From positions 62,001-126,000 of the forward strand of contig CAZWSX010000004.1 of the NCBI GenBank assembly GCA_964636985.1: a stretch of 64,000 nt of DNA. Reading direction: 5' to 3'. Positions 17,801 through 24,672 of the stretch are shown here, piece by piece. Source of the DNA: CAZWSX01 sp964636985. Lineage in GTDB: Bacteria > Planctomycetota > Planctomycetia > Pirellulales > Pirellulaceae. Made by a program: the position numbers and the translations under genes. The notes below the pieces were generated by a model. That model had not been told where the DNA came from and did not search any database. It worked only from the letters and a program-made list of their open reading frames with translations. The stretch's first letter is position 1, and every line of letters starts with the position of its first letter.

Positions 17801-18910
17801 GACATGAGCATCGATGTTCTGGGGCCAGCCTACTCGACGATCTTTATTCCCCCGTGGTACCGGCTGCTGGGAGCCAAAGTTGGGAAGAACGTCGAAATTT
17901 CCACCGCTTCGTTCATTTCGCCCGACTTGCTCGAGATGGGTGACGAGAGTTTCATCGCCGATATTGTTTCGCTGGGGGCTCCCGAGTACGACCGGGGCGT
18001 GATGACTTTAGACGTCGTGCGAATTGGCCGCCGGGCCTTTGTGGGAAACAGCGCGCTGGTTCCCGCTGGAACGGTCCTCGCGGACAACTCGCTACTGGGG
18101 TGCCTATCGCTGGCTCCGCACGATGCTTCGCTCGCGGCGCGGCCCGACGAAAGCTGGCTCGGGTCGCCGTCGTTCTTGCTTCCCCGTCGTCACGAACAAA
18201 GGTCTTTTTCCGAAGAAGCCACTTTTCGGCCGAGCGGATCGCGACAATTGGTCCGCGCAGCGATTCAGTTGGCGCGGATCTTATTGCCCACCACCGGATT
18301 CGTCGCGCTCACCAATGTTCTCCTCGGCGAGGTTGCGATGCTGCAGGACCACTACGAATGGTGGTTAATTGTTCCGTGGTTCCCGCTCATGTACGCGGTT
18401 GCCGGTGCCGGGGCGTTTTTGTTCGTGGTGGCTGCCAAGTGGTTGGTCGTAAGGCGGTACCGGCCGTCGGAACTGCCGCTGTTCAGCCATTTTGTGTCGC
18501 TGTCGGAAATGGTGACCGGGCTCTACGAGTACCTGGCCGTCCCGTTTTTGCTGGGTTCCCTCGCGGGCACTCCAATGCTCCCTTGGTGCCTGCGGGCTCT
18601 GGGGGCACGCTTCGGCCGCCGCGTTTACTGCGATACAACACAATTCACCGAGTTCGATTTGGTCGACGTGGGCGATGAAGCGATTCTCAACGACGACACC
18701 ACGCTCCAGACCCATCTGTTCGAAGACCGCGTGATGAAGATGTCGTACGTTCGCGTGGGCGCCGACTGCACGATCGGCGGAGAATCGCTGATTCTTTACG
18801 ATTCGCAGATGGAACCGAGTTCGACCATCGGCGACCTCTCGCTCGTCATGAAAGGGGAGTCGCTTCCCGCCGGTAGTGACTGGGCCGGGATTCCAGCCCG
18901 GCGTGCGTGA
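14888..18910 (+). CDS. Pls/PosA-type membrane non-ribosomal peptide synthetase (A-T-TM-hexapeptide x3)
   Basis: 1340 residues. An adenylation domain (~28-535) carries YTSGTTGLPKG, FDASIEEIW, NTYGPTEATV, YRTGDAARF, RIDAQIKLRGYRIELGEIE and TTTGKLDRR. A carrier domain follows with GGHSL, phosphopantetheine Ser561. Then come three repeats of a membrane-helix pair (~641-711, 877-948, 1121-1188), each followed by a left-handed-helix-like domain (757-838, ~995-1078, ~1238-1338). No condensation or thioesterase domain exists. This is the architecture of Streptomyces poly-epsilon-lysine synthetase Pls, whose three C-terminal soluble domains link amino acids between membrane helices. The eye-read specificity code is D-A-E-S-I-G-T-V-I-K, close to a lysine code I recall from bacitracin synthetase. 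Substrate and product are inference. Confidence 0.9.
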   Translation: MLSDIASATAKPASGHSLSGQALGCQALHHIFEETARRFPNRRALEFNDTSWTCAELNQSADRLAVWLNEEGVGREQCVPIWLPRGPLQQIAMLAVLKAGAAYVPIDAGCPPDRVAFVVGDCAARVFLSHSSHPVISGSVTTVGVDLAFEALPSASSDDVHDSTATTSPDDLAYVIYTSGTTGLPKGVEIQHSAVIHLVEQERQLFGINPEDRVLQGFSIAFDASIEEIWLAYAAGATLVLADEERMRNGLDLPSWLIEKEITVVSTVPTLLSMWTRDVPKLRLLILGGETFSNELAQRWVAPDRRVVNTYGPTEATVIATVPECATGKAVTLGHPLPGCHAMVVNEIGASCPAGEAGELVLSGPQLARGYLARPDLTAEKFVHRCDDDTLTRWYRTGDAARFQPSGEIEFLGRIDAQIKLRGYRIELGEIEVVLSQITGVQAAAVAPHGDAAAPVLAAFLVLKAGSPFDEAAARAFLHERLPEYMCPALFTVLERLPVTTTGKLDRRALVLPEHKVPSRRSIRAPETEVGGVLHKACSELFPGLAVSMDDDFFFDLGGHSLAAARLVSRLRLEPAFAHASIIDVYHLPKLADLAAKYEWPAAARHETSNEPAVNGQTNDAPAGVKAAPRKRRNSVPPLRHFLCGLAQFFALYPLLGFISLQWLSPYLTFSIARWEGALAWEAAILAALALVVLYPVMLVIGVIAKWVLLGRIRPGVYPLWGWFYFRWWLVQSLLSAAPRGYWEGTPLLPLYMRWLGAKIGRNVFLASDSLLASDLISIGDHSSIGADVSLAAATVEDGALVLAPITIGRDCLIGTRAVIRPGVTLEDGVCLEPLSMVTSGPVIPCGETWAGSPAARVVSLRRRKDDSQRDHGGMVTWKSLAAALLGVAAFPMIFFAGTFPGMFVMWELNAWDYQGYSHLIVAPLVALLFVLTLGFEIVAAKWLLLGRVQAGDYPIYGPFYWRKWFVDRLMDMSIDVLGPAYSTIFIPPWYRLLGAKVGKNVEISTASFISPDLLEMGDESFIADIVSLGAPEYDRGVMTLDVVRIGRRAFVGNSALVPAGTVLADNSLLGCLSLAPHDASLAARPDESWLGSPSFLLPRRHEQRSFSEEATFRPSGSRQLVRAAIQLARILLPTTGFVALTNVLLGEVAMLQDHYEWWLIVPWFPLMYAVAGAGAFLFVVAAKWLVVRRYRPSELPLFSHFVSLSEMVTGLYEYLAVPFLLGSLAGTPMLPWCLRALGARFGRRVYCDTTQFTEFDLVDVGDEAILNDDTTLQTHLFEDRVMKMSYVRVGADCTIGGESLILYDSQMEPSSTIGDLSLVMKGESLPAGSDWAGIPARRA

Positions 18911-18965
18911 TCGGGCGTTGCCTCCGCTCTCAACGAACAACCTCGAGGCGTCTCTTCCGCAGCGA

Positions 18966-20903
18966 TCAGGAAGCGGTTGGTGCGGATGCCTGCAGCCGTT
19001 GTTCGTGATACGAGTTCGTTTGGAGTTCTACCATTTGCCGGTATCGGCCGCTCTTTGCCATCAGCTCGATGTGTGTCCCCACCTCGACAATGCGCCCCTG
19101 CTCCATCACGACGATCTTGTCCGCCCGAGCAATCGTACTCAGTCGATGGGCGATCACGAAAGAGGTTCGCCCTTGCATCAGTCGATCGAGGCTTTGATGG
19201 ATGAGCCGTTCGCTTTCGCTATCCAGATTGCTCGTCGCCTCGTCTAGGATCAGGATGCTCGGATCAGCCAACAACGCCCGAGCGATCGCCAGTCGCTGTC
19301 GCTGGCCGCCGCTGAGCCGCACGCCCCGCTCGCCGATGACGGTGTCGTATCCCTTCTCCAAGTCGCGAATGAATTCATCAGCATTGGCTGCGATGGCCGC
19401 TTGCTCGATCGCCGCGAAACTGGCGTTGCGCAGCCCGTAGCCAATGTTTTCGGCAATGGTTCCGTCGAAGAGAAAGACGTCTTGCTCCACGATCCCGAGC
19501 AGGCTGCGATAGGCCTCGACTGGCAAGTCGCGCAGATCGGTACCGTCTAGTTGGATGTTGCCTTCCGTGGGGTCGTAGAACCGTGCTACCAGGTTGCACA
19601 GCGTGGTTTTCCCCGCACCGCTGCGGCCAACGAGCGCGACCGTTTGCCCTGGTTCCACGTCCAGATCGATGTCTTTCAGGACGAACTGCTGCGAAGTGGG
19701 ATACTTAAAACTGAGGTTGGAAAACGTAATGCGGCCTTGCACTTTCTCAACGTCCAACGTCCTCGTAGGCGGAGCATGCGATGTTTCCAACGGCTCAGCC
19801 AATAAGTCGAGCACACGATCCAGTCCCGCCAGGTTGTCTTGCAGGGCGGTGGCGCTGTTGGCGAGCGTGGCTAGCGGTCCCAGCAGCATCGTGAGGTAGA
19901 CAAGAAACATCGTCACGTCGCCGATGGTCAGTCGGCCGTTGAGGACTTGTGTGCCGCCATAAATCAACAAGGCAATGGAGGCTGCTGGGACCAGCACTTC
20001 CCAGATCAATTCGACCACCCGGGTCCACCACCAAACGAACAACTGTTGCCGCACGGTGAGGTGGTTGCCAACGACGAAGCGTGTCGTCTCGCTCCGCTCT
20101 CTTCCGTACGTGCGCACGACCCGCATCCCGGCGAAGGCTTCGGTAGTTTGGCCATCGACCAATTGCCGTTGGGAGCGGATGTCGCGATACAGCGGACGAA
20201 TGCGGTTGATCCAGGTTCGGTGCGTGGCGTAGACGGCCGGCGCGAGCACGATTCCGCCCAGCATCATTCGCCAGTCGACCCAGGCCAGCACGATCAAACT
20301 GCCAAGCAGCTGAATGATCGCTCGCCAGGGGTTGTACAACATGCTGAAGACGAGTTCGGAGATGCCCCCGGCGTCGTCGCGCAGGAGGCTTGTGGCGCCG
20401 CCTGACTTGAGCTGGTAGATGCGATGCAGCGGCAAACGGACGGCATGGGCAAAGACTCGGCGCCGAATCGACACCTGCAACTTGTTGACCGCCTTGGTGG
20501 CATACCAGCGCCCGATCAGGTGAATGGCAGTGGCGAGCACCGAGATCACGCCCACCAGCGCGCCGACCCAGTACAACAACTGGTAGCGATCTGTCGGCAA
20601 GCCGTACGATTCGCTCCACGCGGCAGGCAGTGGTCGATCGGTCAATACGTTGTCGACGATGACCTTTGTCGCTAACGGCGGCGCGAGTCGCAGCAGCGTC
20701 GATAGTGTGAGCGTGGCGAGCGCAAAACCGATCGCCCAACCGTGCCCCCGAAGCAGTTTGAGGAACTCCCAGAGCAATTGGCCGAATCCACGGCCTCGGC
20801 GTTTCTTATCGTCACTAGGATTTGCCGCACTCGATTCTGCGGCTTTGTCGCGAAGGTGGCGACGGTAGTCCCGGTAACGCTGACCACTGCTGGGGGCAAT
20901 CAT
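18966..20903 (-). CDS. ABC transporter, fused permease/ATPase (MsbA/MdlB-like exporter half)
   Basis: 645 residues from the ATG at 20903; a TTG four codons upstream is less likely. A ~50-residue basic N-terminal extension precedes a six-helix ABC membrane domain (~55-350), then the ATPase with Walker A GRSGAGKTT, Q-loop IVEQDVFLFDG, signature LSGGQRQR, Walker B ILILDEATSNLDSES and H-loop IAHRLSTI. All catalytic residues are present, so it should form a working homodimeric exporter of lipid, peptide or drug type. It ends 55 bases from the convergent Pls-like gene. A link to export of that product is conceivable, but the convergent orientation argues against one operon. Confidence 0.94.
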   Translation of the reverse strand: MIAPSSGQRYRDYRRHLRDKAAESSAANPSDDKKRRGRGFGQLLWEFLKLLRGHGWAIGFALATLTLSTLLRLAPPLATKVIVDNVLTDRPLPAAWSESYGLPTDRYQLLYWVGALVGVISVLATAIHLIGRWYATKAVNKLQVSIRRRVFAHAVRLPLHRIYQLKSGGATSLLRDDAGGISELVFSMLYNPWRAIIQLLGSLIVLAWVDWRMMLGGIVLAPAVYATHRTWINRIRPLYRDIRSQRQLVDGQTTEAFAGMRVVRTYGRERSETTRFVVGNHLTVRQQLFVWWWTRVVELIWEVLVPAASIALLIYGGTQVLNGRLTIGDVTMFLVYLTMLLGPLATLANSATALQDNLAGLDRVLDLLAEPLETSHAPPTRTLDVEKVQGRITFSNLSFKYPTSQQFVLKDIDLDVEPGQTVALVGRSGAGKTTLCNLVARFYDPTEGNIQLDGTDLRDLPVEAYRSLLGIVEQDVFLFDGTIAENIGYGLRNASFAAIEQAAIAANADEFIRDLEKGYDTVIGERGVRLSGGQRQRLAIARALLADPSILILDEATSNLDSESERLIHQSLDRLMQGRTSFVIAHRLSTIARADKIVVMEQGRIVEVGTHIELMAKSGRYRQMVELQTNSYHEQRLQASAPTAS

Positions 20904-21235
20904 AGACCGACTCAAAAGGAATGTTCACTCAAGAGCGACTGGCGACTAGCTCCATCATTCGTGACTTCCCTTGCTCAGGTAAGTGCCAGCGACGGATGGT
21001 GCTTTTCCCAAATCGCCCGCGAATTGTAGGTACCAGGGCAAACGGGGTGGCCATTGGACGAACAACAGCCAAGTTCCTGGCCTTAAGATGCCGGTACTGG
21101 GGCGCGCGGCTGACAGGAGAATTTGCAAAAAATGCGCGTTGTTATGAACCGTGAAGCGAGACCTCAGGGGCGACGCCGCACAGTCGACCGCCGACAGAGA
21201 ACCTAAGTCCAGGTCTCGGCGGAGTTTAGGAAGAG
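20904..21235. other. Non-coding gap between the ABC transporter start and tRNA-Lys
   Basis: 332 bases. No open frame with protein-like composition and no strong promoter pair were found. It should include the ABC transporter promoter on the minus strand and any processing signals for the tRNA transcript. Confidence 0.4.
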
Positions 21236-21308
21236 TGCCTCCTGTTGGACTCGAACCAACAACCCTCTGATTAAGAGTCAGATGCTCTGCCAGTTGAGCT
21301 AAGGAGGC
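21236..21308 (-). tRNA. tRNA-Lys(CTT)
   Basis: 73 bases folding as a complete cloverleaf: acceptor GCCTCCT paired with AGGAGGC and discriminator A; D-arm region TAGCTCAACTGGCAGAGCA; anticodon stem TCTGA/TCAGA around loop CTCTTAA, giving anticodon CTT (21275-21273); T-arm GTTGG/CCAAC around TTCGAGT. CCA is not encoded, so it must be added post-transcriptionally. It decodes AAG lysine codons. It lies downstream of topA on the same strand, with 198 bases between. Confidence 0.97.
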
Positions 21309-21506
21309 GTTTTCGCTGGCGCGAGCCACTCAAGATACCACGTTCGCCGTCGCTCGCAAGGCGGTTCCAGGAGCCGCAAACGGCGTCCCGGAAAAATTAC
21401 ACAGCGAAAAAACGGACAACCCATGCCATCCGAAGTTCGCGCCTGTCCGGGAAACACGTCTGGGAAACACGTTCGGGAAATTCGGGTGCAACCCGTAAGC
21501 TTCACC

Positions 21507-24311
21507 CTAGAATGGCGCCAAGTCCTCGTCGTCGACGTTCGTCGCCGTTGTTCCTCCGGCTTTCTTCTTTGGAGCCGCTTTCTTGGCGGCTTTTTTTGTC
21601 GCCTTTTTGGCGGCCTTCTTGGGCGTGGCGCCGTTGTCTTCCGTCGCCGCTGGGGCCTTCTTGGCAGCCTTTTTCGTTGCCGCTTTTTTGGCCGGACGTT
21701 TCTTCTTCTTCGACGATTTGCCTGCCCGTTCGGCCAGAAGAGCCAGCGCCGCTTCGAGCGTGATGTCTTCAACCGTCACGCCTTTGGGTAACGAGGCGTT
21801 CGATTCGCCGTCGGCGACGTACGCGCCGTAACGGCCGTTCATCACGCGGACCGGTTGGCTGGTGACGGGCGAGTCTCCCAGCACCTTGAGCGGCGGAGCC
21901 GCTGCACCGCGGCCGCGCCCCAGTTGTTTGGGTTGGGCGAGCAATTCCAACGCCTGTTCGAGCGTCACATCGATCGGCGAGACTTCCTTGGGAAGCGAGC
22001 GGGTATCGGCGCCACATTTGATGTAAGGACCAAATCGGCCGTTGGTGGCGATGATCTCGTCGCCCGAGTCTGGTTTTTTGCCGAGCGTTCGGGGAAGCGA
22101 AAGAAGCTTGAGAGCGACTTCCAGCGTGACATCGGTGGGCTCCATGCCTTTTAGAAGAGAGGCGTTCTTTGGCTTCTCTTCGTCGTCGGTAGTTCCCAGT
22201 TGGATGTAAGGCCCGAAGCGGCCTTGCTTGACGAAGATCGGCCGTCCCGACTCGGGATCGTGTCCCAAGGGCTCGTCACCGACGGCCGACTTTTCGAGAA
22301 GTTCCAGCGACTTTTCGAGCGTCAACTCGTCGGGGCACATCTCTTCGGGCAGGCTCGCTTTGCGCGTTCCCTGTTCGAGGAACGGACCATACTTGCCTAC
22401 GCGCAGCACAATCTCTTCGGTGTACGGTCCCGTTTCGGGGCGGCCTACCGGGAAGCGGCTGATGTCGCGAGGATCGACTTCTTCGATCTTTCGGGCCAGG
22501 CGAGCTTTCAGGCCCGACGACTGGTCGGCGAGACGCTTTTCGTCGCCGTAGTAGAACTCGTTCAAATAGCCAACGGCCTCGGACTCGCCTCGGCTGATCG
22601 AGTCGAGCAAGTCTTCCATTTGAGCCGTGAACTGGTAGTCGACCAGCGCCGGTAAATGCTGCTCCATCAATTTGCTGACGGAGAACGCGATCCAGGTGGG
22701 AACCAGCGCGTTCGACTTTTTGAAGACGTACTTGCGATTGAGAATGGTGTCGATGATCGATGCGTACGTACTGGGGCGGCCGATGCCCATTTCTTCCAGC
22801 GTCTTGGTGAGCGAGGCTTCGCTAAAGCGGGCTGGCGGCTGAGTGGTGTGGCTCTTGCCTTCCAGGTTTCGCAGGTCGACCTCGTCCCCTTTGGCCAGCG
22901 ACGGAAGAATCACTTCTTTTTCGGCCATCGCGGCGTCGGGATCGTCCGAGCCTTCTACGTACGCGCGGAGGAACCCGGCGAAGTCGATCGTCTTGCCAGT
23001 GACTTGAAACACCGATCCGTGCGATTCGATTTGGACCGTGGTGTTGCGGCCGCGGGCGTCGGCCATCTGGCTGGCGATGGTCCGCTTCCAGATCATGTCG
23101 AACAAACGGAATTGATCCGGATTGAGTTCGCTCTTGAGCGCGTCGGGAAGCTTGAACGGATGGCCAGCGGGGCGGATGGCCTCGTGCGCTTCCTGAGCGT
23201 TTTTGACTTTCGACTTGTAGACGCGGGGCTGGTCGTAAAGGAACTCGGCGCCGTATTCGGTGCGTACCAAATCGCGAGCCGCATCGATCGCAACCTGCGC
23301 CAGGTTCGTCGAGTCGGTACGCATGTAGGTGATGTAACCGTTCTCGTACAAGCTTTGGGCGACGTCCATTGTCCGTCGGGCCGTGAAACCGAGCTTGCGG
23401 TTGGCCTCCTGTTGGAGCGTGCTCGTCGTGAAGGGCGCCGAGGGCTTTGACGTGAAGGGGCGCTCTTCAACGTTAATGACTTTGAACGGGCCGCGCCGGA
23501 TATTCTCGATCAGCCGCTGCGCGTCGGCTTCGCTCATGAGCGCGAGGTTGGGGTCTTTGATCTTGCCGGTCGCGGCATCGAAGTCGCGGCCCGAAGGGAC
23601 CTTTTTGCCGTCGACCGAGACCAGTCCGGCCTCGAATTGCGAGCCCCCTTTGGTTGCCAAGCGAGCCAGCAAATCCCAATAAGTGGCCGAGACGAAGGCC
23701 ATCCGCTCCCGCTCGCGGCTCACAATCAGCCGCACGGCTACGCTTTGAACCCGTCCGGCCGAGAGTTTGGGCCCGATTTTCCGCCACAGCAAGGGCGAAA
23801 CTTCGTACCCGTAAAGGCGGTCGAGAATGCGGCGCGTTTCTTGCGCCCGGACCAGCCCATCGTCGATGGGCCGCGTGTGGTCGAGGGCATCTTTGATCGC
23901 TTCCTCGGTGATTTCGTGAAAGACCAGGCGGTGAACGGGGACCTTGGGCTTAAGGACCTCGTGGAGATGCCAACTAATGGCCTCTCCTTCGCGGTCTTCG
24001 TCGGTCGCCAGGTAGAGGTCTTTGGATTCTTTCAGCAACGTCTTGAGTTTCGAAACCTGCGATCGCTTTTCGGGCGGGACAATATAGACAGGTTCGAATT
24101 GCTTCTCGACATTCACTCCCAGCCGAGCCCACGGTTCCCCTTTGATTTCTGCCGGCACTTCTTCGGCGTTCGAAGGCAAATCGCGAATGTGTCCGATCGA
24201 TGCTTCGACGATGTAGTCACGCCCAAGGAACTTCGAGATCGTCCGGGCCTTGGCGGGCGATTCGACGATGACGAGCGATTTTCCGTCGGCCTTGGCGGAC
24301 TTTTTGGCCAT
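21507..24311 (-). CDS. topA: DNA topoisomerase I with lysine/alanine-rich histone-like tail
   Basis: 934 residues. The Toprim domain (SLVIVESPAKARTI, then DEDREGEAISWH) and the cleavage domain with catalytic Tyr329 in ITYMRTDS are intact. It relaxes negatively supercoiled DNA. Instead of zinc fingers, the C-terminal third (~580-850) carries several copies of a topoisomerase C-terminal repeat, each with a core like GRFGPYIKCG, FGPYIQLG or GRYGAYVADG followed by a SLPK-x-x-x-x-D-x-TLExALxLL helix. The last ~70 residues are a lysine-alanine tail (KKAAKKATKKAAKKAAPKKK) ending in acidic DDEDLAPF, resembling H1-like tails of actinobacterial TopA. Cytoplasmic, essential. The ATG has a weak ribosome site. 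Confidence 0.97.
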   Translation of the reverse strand: MAKKSAKADGKSLVIVESPAKARTISKFLGRDYIVEASIGHIRDLPSNAEEVPAEIKGEPWARLGVNVEKQFEPVYIVPPEKRSQVSKLKTLLKESKDLYLATDEDREGEAISWHLHEVLKPKVPVHRLVFHEITEEAIKDALDHTRPIDDGLVRAQETRRILDRLYGYEVSPLLWRKIGPKLSAGRVQSVAVRLIVSRERERMAFVSATYWDLLARLATKGGSQFEAGLVSVDGKKVPSGRDFDAATGKIKDPNLALMSEADAQRLIENIRRGPFKVINVEERPFTSKPSAPFTTSTLQQEANRKLGFTARRTMDVAQSLYENGYITYMRTDSTNLAQVAIDAARDLVRTEYGAEFLYDQPRVYKSKVKNAQEAHEAIRPAGHPFKLPDALKSELNPDQFRLFDMIWKRTIASQMADARGRNTTVQIESHGSVFQVTGKTIDFAGFLRAYVEGSDDPDAAMAEKEVILPSLAKGDEVDLRNLEGKSHTTQPPARFSEASLTKTLEEMGIGRPSTYASIIDTILNRKYVFKKSNALVPTWIAFSVSKLMEQHLPALVDYQFTAQMEDLLDSISRGESEAVGYLNEFYYGDEKRLADQSSGLKARLARKIEEVDPRDISRFPVGRPETGPYTEEIVLRVGKYGPFLEQGTRKASLPEEMCPDELTLEKSLELLEKSAVGDEPLGHDPESGRPIFVKQGRFGPYIQLGTTDDEEKPKNASLLKGMEPTDVTLEVALKLLSLPRTLGKKPDSGDEIIATNGRFGPYIKCGADTRSLPKEVSPIDVTLEQALELLAQPKQLGRGRGAAAPPLKVLGDSPVTSQPVRVMNGRYGAYVADGESNASLPKGVTVEDITLEAALALLAERAGKSSKKKKRPAKKAATKKAAKKAPAATEDNGATPKKAAKKATKKAAKKAAPKKKAGGTTATNVDDEDLAPF

Positions 24312-24424
24312 AATGCTGGACTTTCGAGAGAATCGATGGGGGAGGCTCCATGTCTTAGCCTGAACCGGGCCAACTTCGCAACCATAGTTCGCCGGCAGGG
24401 CCGCGCGAACGGGGGGTGTTGGGA

Positions 24425-24452
24425 TTGTGTTTATCCCGCTTCGCCCTATAAA
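24425..24452 (+). promoter_or_regulatory. Candidate promoter in the 361-base topA / folding-factor gap
   Basis: TTGTGT and TATAAA are separated by 16 bases, pointing at the SurA/PpiD-like gene, leaving a leader of about 215 bases. The rest of the gap (24312-24672) shows no gene; it must also contain the topA promoter on the minus strand, which I could not place. Confidence 0.35.
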
Positions 24453-24672
24453 TTACGGGATTAGCTCTATATTGCCTAACTGCGTAGGGTACTCGCCGTA
24501 CGTGGTTCGAGTGGGTCGCGCGGTGAGTCGGCTGCGTCACCCCTGGGATGCGAGAGTCGCCGTTTTGAGTGGCAGAAGGAATGCGTTGCCCTGATGCATC
24601 TCTCGCCAGGGGGACTCCAAAAAGTCACTAAAGGATTCGTCGGCAAGGAAGGCCGGAAAAGAGACCGAGAAT

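Noticed and set aside
18911..18965. Possible shared transcription of the Pls-like synthetase and the ABC exporter
   Set aside because: The genes converge, so they cannot form one operon; any functional link would need other evidence.
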